Assembly: GCA_013286595.1 (NCBI GenBank) | Contig: JABDFI010000001.1 | Location: 33,096 to 97,095, forward strand | Source: Chlamydiota bacterium | GTDB lineage: Bacteria > Chlamydiota > Chlamydiia > Chlamydiales > Rhabdochlamydiaceae | DNA: 64,000 bases | Direction: 5' to 3' | Shown: positions 1 to 9,200 of the stretch, one piece after another | Layout: every line of letters starts with the position of its first letter | How positions within the stretch are numbered: position 1 is the stretch's first letter | The notes under the pieces: generated by a model | The model's input: the letters and a program-made list of their open reading frames with translations, nothing else | Databases searched by the model: none | What the model was told of the DNA's origin: nothing | Translations under genes and position numbers: made by a program

Positions 1-321
1 TAAAGAGATCTTTTCTCTCTCAATTTGGGTCATTTCTTGAGTGAGAGCGTTGAATTCATCAGCTTTTTTGACATTGGCTTGCTGAGCTTCTAGTTTTTTG
101 CTGCGCGCAAGAAGGTCTTGGATTTTTTGCTCGAGTGTCTGAATGCTTTTGCTGTGGTCTTCAATCTCGGTCTGTTTTTCAGTGAGTTGCTGGCGGAGCT
201 CTTTTCGAAGATCTTCAATCTGAAGGAGTTCTTTCTGACGCTCTTTTTTGATGCGGAGGAGGCGAAGCATCTTCATGTCGAGCTCTTGGATATCTAAAAT
301 GTCTTTAAGATCTTCGAGCAT
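1..321 (-). CDS. Partial CDS (5' portion): coiled-coil protein resembling chlamydial CT398/CdsZ-type zinc-ribbon protein
   Basis: Minus-strand reading from CAT at 319-321: MLEDLKDILDIQELDMKMLRLLRIKKERQKELLQIEDLRKELRQQLTEKQ...; continuous coiled coil running off the window edge; the zinc ribbon would lie outside the window. Confidence 0.6.
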   Translation of the reverse strand, partial: MLEDLKDILDIQELDMKMLRLLRIKKERQKELLQIEDLRKELRQQLTEKQTEIEDHSKSIQTLEQKIQDLLARSKKLEAQQANVKKADEFNALTQEMTQIEREKISL

Positions 322-477
322 AGGAATCCTTATGATTAGATAAATGGTATCTTGTGGCGATAGATTAGCGTCTTTCTTGAATATTGCTCAAGCAAAAATT
401 GAGAATTTGGCTGCCCCTGCTTTACTTTTAAAAAAAATATTGACAATGTGCAAATTAGTTAACTTAGGAAGAGCGTC

Positions 478-783
478 ATGTCGAGAGCTCATAAAATTGA
501 AAAAAAGAGTGATACTACCGTTAAGCCTAGAAAGAAAACTAAAGTGATGATCAAGTACGATGTGGGATACAATAATAATCTTTACATACGTGGCAATGGT
601 CCGGGGCTTAGTTGGGAACACGGCGTCCTTCTTCAAAATATTGGTCCCGATGAATGGATTTGGGAAGCCAATCTATCAACCGGCTGTGATTTTAAAGTGC
701 TCATCAATGACCAGCAATATGAAACTGGAGAAAATCATCACATTGAAGACGGCACTCTCATTCAATACACTCCACAATTTTAA
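478..783 (+). CDS. Small protein with a carbohydrate-binding-like beta domain (same domain as in the proteins at 60239 and 62292)
   Basis: YNNNLYIRGNGPGLSWEHGVLLQNIGPDEWIWEANL...FKVLINDQQYETGENHHIEDGTLIQYTPQF matches the C-terminal repeats of the ORF at 60239..62005. Confidence 0.65.
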   Translation: MSRAHKIEKKSDTTVKPRKKTKVMIKYDVGYNNNLYIRGNGPGLSWEHGVLLQNIGPDEWIWEANLSTGCDFKVLINDQQYETGENHHIEDGTLIQYTPQF

Positions 784-795
784 CCAAGGGCTTAT

Positions 796-1014
796 ATGGC
801 AAAGAAAAAACGAGTTTCCACTGCGAAAAAACGCGCACCTGCTCGCAAAAAAACAGCGCGAAAAAAGATGAATCCCTGTTCCTGCACTTGCCCATGTTGC
901 AAAAAAGCAAAAGGGTGCAAATGTTCTAAGAAAAGTTGTTCATGCCCATGTCCTTGCTGCGATGGTCCAAGCAAACCTCCTGCGGCTAAAAAACGCGTGA
1001 GTAAAAAGAAATAA
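796..1014 (+). CDS. Lys-rich, Cys-cluster small basic protein (histone-tail-like ends around a 12-Cys core)
   Basis: MAKKKRVSTAKKRAPARKKTARKKMNPCSCTCPCCKKAKGCKCSKKSCSCPCPCCDGPSKPPAAKKRVSKKK; followed by a hairpin terminator at 1032-1067. Confidence 0.6.
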   Translation: MAKKKRVSTAKKRAPARKKTARKKMNPCSCTCPCCKKAKGCKCSKKSCSCPCPCCDGPSKPPAAKKRVSKKK

Positions 1015-1031
1015 CAATAGAGGCGATTGCA

Positions 1032-1067
1032 AAACTCCCACCGGTTGTGTTAATTTGGTGGGAGTTT
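1032..1067 (+). terminator. Probable intrinsic terminator
   Basis: Hairpin aaactcccacc...ggtgggagttt after the 796-1014 ORF. Confidence 0.6.
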
Positions 1068-1070
1068 ATT

Positions 1071-1240
1071 AGACCTCTTTCGAAACTAAGATTCTGTCGA
1101 TTTTTGGGTTCTTTTGAGCCGAGTTTTCGATTCTTTTTGCGGGGATTGTATCTTGTTTCGTATACTATCCCCGCAAAAAGAATCGAAAATCGGCCAAAAT
1201 AATCCCGAAAATCGACGAACCCTTAATTTCGAAAGAGGTC
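1071..1240. repeat. Palindromic MITE-like element, family B, copy 1
   Basis: agacctctttcgaaa...tatactatccccgc...tttcgaaagaggtc; imperfect inverted repeat over its whole length; near-identical copy at 12357-12527. Confidence 0.8.
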
Positions 1241-1254
1241 CCAAGGAGTCTCTA

Positions 1255-2733
1255 ATGTCTCATCTCGAGCACTATTTTAAACGCGTAGACGAAAGCAAGA
1301 GAACCAAGTGCGCGATTGCTTTTCTTGCAGGTCTCGACCACATCAAGGCTGCTTGTCCTTTGATCGCGGATGCGATCTTGCAAGAGCTCAAGGACCAGCG
1401 TAGCCACTTAAAACTCATCGCATCAGAAAATTTTTCTTCTTTAGCTGTTCAGCTGGCGATGGGGAATTTGCTCACGGATAAGTATTCGGAAGGGGTTCCT
1501 TTTCACCGGTTTTATGCCGGTTGTGAAAACGTCGATATAATCGAAGCGGAATGCGCCAAAGAAGCCATGGCCTTATTTGGTTGTGATCATGCTTATGTTC
1601 AGCCTCATTCCGGAGCTGATGCTAACATGGTGGCGTTTTGGGGTATCTTGGTGCATAGAATACAAAACAAAGAGTTAGAGCGTTTAGGAAAAAAGAGCAT
1701 TGATGAGCTAAGTCCTGATGAATATGAAAAGATAAGAAAATTATTGGTCGGGCAAAAGGTGATGGGGATGTCTCTGAATTCTGGAGGACATCTCACGCAT
1801 GGTTATCGCCATAATATCTCCGCCAAGATGATGCAAGCTGTACAATATGATGTCGACAAGGAAACGGGGTTTCTCGACTATGCGGTTTTACAAGAACAGG
1901 TGAAGCGGGAAAAGCCAGCGATTGTGATTGCAGGTTATTCCTCTTACCCCCGACTCCTTAATTTTGCGAAGATGCGCGAGATTGCGGATTCCGTAGGGGC
2001 TACTCTCTTGGTGGATATGGCCCACTTTGCTGGATTAGTAGCTGGCAAGGTGATGAAAGGAGAGTTCGATCCCATTCCTTACGCTCACGTCGTCACCACA
2101 ACGACTCACAAGACGCTCAGAGGCCCTCGCGGTGGTATGGTTTTGTGTCAGAAAGAGTACAAAGAGGTGATCGATAAAGGCTGTCCTATTGTATTGGGAG
2201 GCCCCTTACCTCATGTGATTGCTGCCAAGACGATCGCCTTTAAAGAGGCCAACACCTCTCAATTTAAACAGTATGCTCAACAAATTGTGAACAATGCCTC
2301 TACGTTAGCAAAAAGACTTATCTCAAAAGGGGTTAAAGTCACGACAGGAGGCACTGATAACCACTTGATGGTTTTTGATGTGGCTTCCAGTTTTGGGTTA
2401 ACAGGAAGACAGGCAGAAAGTGCGTTGCGCGAAGCGAAAATGACCGTCAATCGCAACAGCATCCCTTTTGATGTCAATGGTCCTTGGTACACCTCGGGCA
2501 TCCGCATGGGAACACCCGCTTTGACCACGTTGGGCATGAAGGAAAAAGAAATGGAGCAAATTGGCGATCTGATTTACGATCTACTCAAGAATTGCAAGCC
2601 AGGCCTTTCTGAAAAAGGAGAGGCGAGCCGAGCTAAAGTGGCGATTGATCCGGCCGTTTTGAAAACGGTACAACAACACATAGCGGACCTGTTGCAACGC
2701 TTTCCGCTTTATCCAGAGCTTGTAGTTGACTGA
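1255..2733 (+). CDS. glyA: Serine hydroxymethyltransferase
   Basis: SHMT motifs (LIASENFSS, HSGADANMVAF, VVTTTTHKTLRGPRGGM). ATG at 1255 preferred; the upstream 47 codons of the 1114 ORF lie mostly in repeat B. Confidence 0.93.
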   Translation: MSHLEHYFKRVDESKRTKCAIAFLAGLDHIKAACPLIADAILQELKDQRSHLKLIASENFSSLAVQLAMGNLLTDKYSEGVPFHRFYAGCENVDIIEAECAKEAMALFGCDHAYVQPHSGADANMVAFWGILVHRIQNKELERLGKKSIDELSPDEYEKIRKLLVGQKVMGMSLNSGGHLTHGYRHNISAKMMQAVQYDVDKETGFLDYAVLQEQVKREKPAIVIAGYSSYPRLLNFAKMREIADSVGATLLVDMAHFAGLVAGKVMKGEFDPIPYAHVVTTTTHKTLRGPRGGMVLCQKEYKEVIDKGCPIVLGGPLPHVIAAKTIAFKEANTSQFKQYAQQIVNNASTLAKRLISKGVKVTTGGTDNHLMVFDVASSFGLTGRQAESALREAKMTVNRNSIPFDVNGPWYTSGIRMGTPALTTLGMKEKEMEQIGDLIYDLLKNCKPGLSEKGEASRAKVAIDPAVLKTVQQHIADLLQRFPLYPELVVD

Positions 2734-2823
2734 CAATAGAGGGAATTAGAAAACTCAAACGAAAAAGAGTGATTTTTGGGGACTAAATTTTAAAACATTA
2801 ATCTAACATAACAGGAGTTTACT

Positions 2824-3435
2824 ATGCGCAATGAAGAGCCAGAGGATTTACCTGGGCACTCTCATAAGAAAATGTTCAGCTCGATCGATGATAAAGTCGA
2901 TGAAACGCTCTTGCACGCGCGTCGCATATTTTTAGCTGATGCAGTAGACAACGATACTGCTAAAGATGTGATGAAAAAATTATGGTATTTAGATCTTAAA
3001 GATCCAGGAAAACCCATTTTATTCATCATTAACTCACCAGGTGGCTCTGTAGACGCTGGCCTTGCGATTTGGGATCAGATCAAAATGATTTCCTCTCCGG
3101 TGACAACGCTAGTCACTGGTCTTGCTGCTTCGATGGGGTCGATTTTAAGTCTATGTGCGGCTCCTGGTCGACGGCTTGCTACACCGCATGCGCGCTTCAT
3201 GATCCATCAACCGTCGATTGGCGGAGTGATCCGAGGTCAGGCGACTGATTTGGAAATTCATGCTAAAGAAATTCTTAAGACGCGCAGTATCTTGGTTGAT
3301 ATGTATGTGAAAGCGACGGGAAAAGATCCCAAAACGATCAACACAGCCATTGAACGCGATACCTGGATGGATGCTCAAGAAGCAAAGGATTATAAACTCA
3401 TTGATAAGATTGTTTCTTCTTTCAAAGAGATCTAA
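2824..3435 (+). CDS. clpP: ATP-dependent Clp protease proteolytic subunit (ClpP1-type paralogue)
   Basis: [18 protein letters not shown], catalytic Ser in [16 protein letters not shown]; between glyA and dapF as in Chlamydia. Confidence 0.9.
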   Translation: MRNEEPEDLPGHSHKKMFSSIDDKVDETLLHARRIFLADAVDNDTAKDVMKKLWYLDLKDPGKPILFIINSPGGSVDAGLAIWDQIKMISSPVTTLVTGLAASMGSILSLCAAPGRRLATPHARFMIHQPSIGGVIRGQATDLEIHAKEILKTRSILVDMYVKATGKDPKTINTAIERDTWMDAQEAKDYKLIDKIVSSFKEI

Positions 3436-4265
3436 TGAACATCCCTTTTTCCAAGTATCACGGAGCGGGGAATGACTTCATCATCATCGATAACCGCTCG
3501 GATTTTATTTTATTAAATCCTTCTCAAGTGGCTGCTATCTGCAATCGTCGCTTAGGTGTGGGTGCCGATGGGGTGATTTTATTGGAACGTTCATCTCTTG
3601 CTGATTACAGGATGCGCATTTTTAATGCAGATGGCAGCGAGCCTACCATGTGTGGGAATGGGCTTCGCTGTCTGGTTGATTTCATTGGGAAGCTGGGCTA
3701 TGTTTCAGAAACTATCCTCGTAGAAGTGGCAGGACGTTTATTCACCTGTCAAATTGGTAGGGGAAAGATAAGCGTTAATCTGGGACCACCTCGCATCGAC
3801 CATTGGCCGCTTGTCGTAGAAACAAGTCATGGAGCTCTGACGGTTTTTGTACTCGATACAGGGGTACCTCATGCTGTCATCTGGGTGGATGAGATTTCAG
3901 AGGTGCCGTTAGCTCATCTGGGAAGAGAATTGCGCTTCCATCCCTTTTTTAGCCCTCATGGTGTGAATGTCAATGTCGTTGAGAGCAAAGGCGAACAGGT
4001 GATTGCTTTGCGCACTTACGAAAGAGGCGTTGAAGGAGAAACCTTGGCTTGTGGCACGGGAGCTGCTGCTGCAGCTTTTGTCGCTGCACAATTAAAAGGT
4101 GGTGAAGCATGGTCTGTCATGACAAAAAATTCTTTAGAGGAAAATGTCTTTCATCCCACTTTATCTTTTCGATTTCCCTTTTTTAACGACACGGAGCGAG
4201 CCATAGAGATGGTGGGAGAAGCCCGCTGTGTCTTTACAGGACATCTCGTTACACTTTATAATTAA
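3435..4265 (+). CDS. dapF: Diaminopimelate epimerase
   Basis: FSKYHGAGNDFIIID, MCGNGLRC, ERGVEGETLACGTGAAA. Confidence 0.95.
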   Translation: MNIPFSKYHGAGNDFIIIDNRSDFILLNPSQVAAICNRRLGVGADGVILLERSSLADYRMRIFNADGSEPTMCGNGLRCLVDFIGKLGYVSETILVEVAGRLFTCQIGRGKISVNLGPPRIDHWPLVVETSHGALTVFVLDTGVPHAVIWVDEISEVPLAHLGRELRFHPFFSPHGVNVNVVESKGEQVIALRTYERGVEGETLACGTGAAAAAFVAAQLKGGEAWSVMTKNSLEENVFHPTLSFRFPFFNDTERAIEMVGEARCVFTGHLVTLYN

Positions 4266-4564
4266 AAATTTTAGGTTACTCCTTTCAGGGAACCTAGGAG
4301 AGCATAGATAGCTTTAACCTGGAGCTACTTATGGAAAAGTCATTTTTGCTCATTATTGAAGCAAGAAATTATTTGTTTTTCTCAATTTCATAGTAATAAT
4401 TCCCTCTTCTGTAGTGTTACTTCAGTAGTAAATTATTTTATTACCAGTAGGGGCATTTCTATTTAACGCTTACACATAAAAAAAATTAACATTTAAATAA
4501 AATAAATAAATAGGTATAATGCTAATCATAATCATCATATTTAATAACATTAGGAGATTTAACA

Positions 4565-6031
4565 ATGTCATTGTCATTAACCCCTTTAACTTTACACGCG
4601 ACACCGCAGCCAGCGCCAGCGCCTGTGCTTGCCCCTTCACAAACTACATCTAAGCACGCAATGACTGACATAAGGACTATCCCTAGCGCCGTTTTCGGGC
4701 GTATATTAAGCTTCTTTCCTGCTCGAGAAATAACTTGCACGTTTCATCATGTATGCAAAGATTGGCGTAACCTATCTCTCGTCAATGACGGTTGTCTAGA
4801 TCTTTCTGGACTGCGCAATTTATCGGATAGCGATCTTAAAACCATTCTTGATAAAGCAAGTGGTGCTCGCATTACCTCTATCAATCTATCTAATTGCACA
4901 AACATCACAGATGTTGGCCTTGCGCATCTATCAAAACTCACATCTCTAAGCTCACTTAATCTAAGGGGATGCAAGATCACAGATACTGGCCTTGCCTATG
5001 TAGCAAAACTCACATCTTTAAGCTCACTTAATCTCGACTGGTGCACAAAGATCACAGATGCAGGCCTTGCCCATCTATCAAAACTCACACTCTTAAGCTC
5101 ACTTAATCTAAGCATGTGCTATACGATCACAGATGCTGGCCTTGCCCATCTATCAAAACTCACACTCTTAAGCTCACTTAATCTATGCTATTGCGAAAAC
5201 ATCACCGATGCTGGCCTTGCCCATCTATCAAAACTCACACTCTTAAGCTCACTTTATTTAAGCGGGTGCAAAAACATCTCTGATGCTGGCCTTGCCCATC
5301 TATCAACACTCACACTCTTAAGCTCACTTGGTCTATACAACTGCACAAGGATCACAGATACTGGCCTTGACCATCTATCAAAACTCACACTCCTAAGCTC
5401 ACTTTATCTATACAGGTGCTATAAAATCACAGATGCTGGCCTTGCCCATCTATCAAAACTCACACTCTTAAGCTCACTTTATCTAAACAGTTGCTATCAA
5501 ATCACAGATGCTGGCCTTGCTCATCTCGCAACTCTCACATTTCTAACCTTACTTCACCTAGATGATTCGGGGGTTTCCTTGGATGCTGCAAAAGCTTTTA
5601 AGGCAAAACTGATTCCTGTTGCATTTAAAGACGCTGCATTCAGAGATAGAATGGATTATTACATCTACATGCTGGCTCCACAGCCCAAAGGGGGCGATGA
5701 GTGGGCGGGGAAGAACCGTTATGTTGATTTGGATCGTCTAAAATTAGCACAAGCACTTGCTAATTTGGAATTATCACGTCCAGAGCTTTTCAAAGAGCTA
5801 TCGATTGCCCCTTTGCTCGACATCATCAATCAACAAAGCTCTACGGATCAGCTTGATCAGTCGTTGCAGAAGTTACCGAAAGAGACAAAAAATGCTATTT
5901 TTTACCAGGTCTATCAACTAGCTCCTGAGCCAAAAGAGGGCGATCAATGGGGAGAAAAGCACCGCTTTGATGATCTAGCGCGGTTTAGATTAGCTGTGAT
6001 CGAGGTGATCAAAAGTCTCGCGTTTTCGTAG
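4565..6031 (+). CDS. F-box-like / leucine-rich-repeat protein with C-terminal tandem novel domain (candidate T3SS effector)
   Basis: IPSAVFGRILSFFPAREIT...VCKDWRNLSL F-box-like segment; about 10 AMN1/GALA-type LRRs (ITDAGLAHLSKLTLLSSLNL); tail with two YxxYxLAPxPKxGDxWGxxxRxxDL units. Confidence 0.85.
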   Translation: MSLSLTPLTLHATPQPAPAPVLAPSQTTSKHAMTDIRTIPSAVFGRILSFFPAREITCTFHHVCKDWRNLSLVNDGCLDLSGLRNLSDSDLKTILDKASGARITSINLSNCTNITDVGLAHLSKLTSLSSLNLRGCKITDTGLAYVAKLTSLSSLNLDWCTKITDAGLAHLSKLTLLSSLNLSMCYTITDAGLAHLSKLTLLSSLNLCYCENITDAGLAHLSKLTLLSSLYLSGCKNISDAGLAHLSTLTLLSSLGLYNCTRITDTGLDHLSKLTLLSSLYLYRCYKITDAGLAHLSKLTLLSSLYLNSCYQITDAGLAHLATLTFLTLLHLDDSGVSLDAAKAFKAKLIPVAFKDAAFRDRMDYYIYMLAPQPKGGDEWAGKNRYVDLDRLKLAQALANLELSRPELFKELSIAPLLDIINQQSSTDQLDQSLQKLPKETKNAIFYQVYQLAPEPKEGDQWGEKHRFDDLARFRLAVIEVIKSLAFS

Positions 6032-6036
6032 CTAAA

Positions 6037-6120
6037 GAGGCAATTGCAAACTCCCCGCCACAGCACAATCGCCCTTTTGAGCCATTAAGGCATCTTGCGT
6101 AACCTCATTTACCCGTTAAA
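6037..6120. repeat. Mosaic of repeat family A (gaggcaattgcaaa) and family C (cttgcgtaacctcatttacccgttaaaa) fragments
   Basis: Sequence identity with 20435-20482 (A) and 28596-28622 (C). Confidence 0.6.
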
Positions 6121-6298
6121 ATCGACTTCGGTCAGCTTTTGGAATAGGATCTACGTGATCAGGTTTGCATGCCTCTTTTCAATTGCTCTTTCCGGTAACC
6201 TAAAGTTTTTAATTGCACCCCTTTGAACATCAGAGGTTGAAAACATAGTCGATTCAAGGCATCTTGAAGAGTGGACTATTTGATACCTCGGCTCAAAT

Positions 6299-9200
6299 AT
6301 GGATGAGAAAGCTTTTTCTAAGCAAGACCTGGCAAAAGGAGCTGCCTTATTAAAGACCAAGCGTATTGGGCAGGTGTTGTTTTCTGATGGAACCTATCAA
6401 ATTGAAATCAAAGAGCCTAAAGTCAAAACGCCATTTTGGCCCTTCATGCAGCTCGATGATTTGGGGCAGGTGATCGATAGCTTCTGTTCTTGTGAAAAAG
6501 CCGAAAAGACAAAAAGCTGTCCCCACTTAGCTGCTGCTTACTTGAAAATATTTAATCAACAGCTCCTTCCTCTCCATGTTCGGTTTCGCGACTCTCTGTG
6601 GAATCGGATGTGTCAACTAGCTAGTAGACGGCATGGATACGATGCTTCGATCTTACAAAAAAAACGATCAGGTTACGAAGCTTGCTCTGTGACAAACAAG
6701 TGCCTATTTAAGATACAAGGTACAACGACTGAATCGAAAAAACGTTTAGATGAAATTTTGTTCGATCGACAAGTTGAGACGGAAGAAACATCACTGAAAT
6801 TTTCTAATTTACCACCTGAGGAATTGGCGCTATGGCGTCAAGGTCGGCCCAGTCATCAGTTGCGCTTTGAGCTTTCGTTTTGGTCAGATCTTGCTAAATG
6901 GTGGATGCTTCTGCAAGAGGATCAAGTGAAGTACACGCTTTCTTTTGAGCAAGAATCTCATCAACTACCCTCATGGATCTCTTTAAATTTTGCTCCCGTC
7001 ACCGCTGGTTTTTACATTGCTGAGGTCAATTGGCCCCATCTGATCCCTACATTAAGTTCTGTCAATTCTCCTTTGCCCGTACATGAATTCCAACAACATA
7101 AGATTCAAGCGATTCACTACGATGTCGAACGGCGTCTCTTTCTCATTGAAAGTACTCCTTTGCAAAAAAGTGCTGCAGTAGAAATACCCAAAGAACAGGT
7201 ATTGCAAGTCGGTGATTGGCTCTACGTGCCAACAAGCGGTTTTTTTCCTGCTCAAATCGATGAGATTTTCAATCAACCAGAAATCCCTTCGAAGCAAATT
7301 GCCTCTGTCTTAAATAAACACACGCAAATCATTCACAAGTATCTCGTGGGAACTTCGATCCATACTACTGGGGTGAAAGCAAATTACCAGATTTTTTTTG
7401 ATGCTAATGAGAATTTGCACATCCGCTGTTCTGTGTTTGAACCTGGAGATTTATCACAAAAGCCCTCAGCTTTATTTGGGCATTGGGCTTACATCGATGG
7501 CAAGGGGTTTTACTTGCTAGAGGGATTGCTTTTTGAAGGAATAGAGAAGGTCATCAAACGGGAACAGATGAGCGATTTTATCAATCGCCATCGCGCTTGG
7601 CTTAATGGATTTGAAGGTTTTCAAACCCATGTGTACGCGATCGAATCTCAACTGCGCTTTAACATGAGCAAGGATGGTTTCTTGCAGTTTGAAGCAGCGC
7701 TTGATCTGTCTGACATCAGCGGGGAATTTGTCGATTTTGGAGAGTGGATTTTTCTTAAGGGTAAAGGTTTTTTCGCCAAAAAAGTGGGCAGAGGTGGAAC
7801 CCATCTCTATTCAGGTCTAACGATCCATCCTTCCCAGCTCTCTTCCTTCATCAAAGCCAACCGAGAAGAGCTAGAACAGCTGAGAGGTTTTTTTAGTGAA
7901 CATTCCCCCTTGGAAAAATGTGGTGTGGAAATCTTCATCAATGATGAGAGCAGCATTGTCGTTAGGCCACAGTTCACATTCAGATCGATTTACCGCTCTA
8001 TTCCAGTACAATTATTTGGAGAATTTTCGTACGTGGCAGGAGAGGGATTTTGTGAAATTCCAGCTGAAAAACGACTGCCAGAAGCTTTCATGCGTGAAAG
8101 AACGATTAATAAAGAGGATGAGTCGTATTTCATCCATTACGAACTAGATCTCTTAAAACCCTTTGTCATTTCGATTCAAAAGGAGCTCATCAAACCGAGA
8201 TATATCCATTTGCGCGTTCACAGCATGCAAAAATGGGAAAAAACCCCTACTTCGGAATGGTTATTGCGCGCTTCTTTAGAAACGGAGGTAGGAGAAATAG
8301 CCCTGTTTGATGTGTGGAAGGCTCTCAATGAAAATAAAAAGTACCTCTTTTCACCAGCTGGGATCATTCTGCTAAGACCGCCTCGGTTTAACTGGTTGAA
8401 AGCCATTTCAAAGCGCAAGTGGCTGCGTGACGGGCAATTTCTCAAGCTCAACACCTTAGATTGGCTGCGTCTGAGCGTGTTAGAGGAAATCGTTGTTCCT
8501 GACGGACAAACTGAAGAAGATAACCTCACAAAACAGCATTTGGAAACCCTGCAAACGTTTAAAACAGATCAACCCATCGATCTCACAGGATTTAAAAGCT
8601 CTCTTAGAACCTATCAAGAAGTCGGGGTGCATTGGTTGTGCTTTCTCCAAATGCATGGACTATCGGGGTTATTATGCGATGAGATGGGGTTGGGAAAAAC
8701 GCACCAAGCGATGGGATTGCTCGCAGCCACTCACAATAAAAGTGAAGGCTCGGCAAAATTTCTTGTCGTGTGTCCCACGTCAGTGATTTATCACTGGGAA
8801 GAGTTGTTAAAGCGGTTTTTACCCCGTTTGCGCGTGGTGGTTTTTTATGGAATCGGACGCAGCCTCGACAATTTTAAAGAACAGGCAGATCTTTTGCTCA
8901 CTTCATATGGAACTTTGCGCCATGAAAAAACCGCCCTTTCCGATATCCCTTTTGATATCGCCATTTTTGATGAAGCGCAAATTGCCAAAAACGCTCAGTC
9001 CCAAACTCATAAAGCATTGAAAAAAATAGAAGCAACCATGCGGCTAGGCCTGACTGGAACGCCGATCGAAAATCGCTTACTTGAACTCAAATCCCTTTTT
9101 GATATCGTCCTTCCAGGATACATGCCTCAAGAAGCCCAGTTTAAAGAGTATTTTGTCAATCCGATTGAACGCAATCAAGATCCTGAAAGGAAAATGCTGT

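Noticed and set aside
1114-1254. N-terminal 47-aa extension of GlyA
   Set aside because: Mostly encoded by the palindromic repeat B; ATG at 1255 begins the recognisable SHMT N-terminus.
4880-5540. Regularly spaced ~78-bp DNA repeats resembling a CRISPR array
   Set aside because: They translate as in-frame leucine-rich repeats; the same applies to 19120-19920 and 58480-59640.
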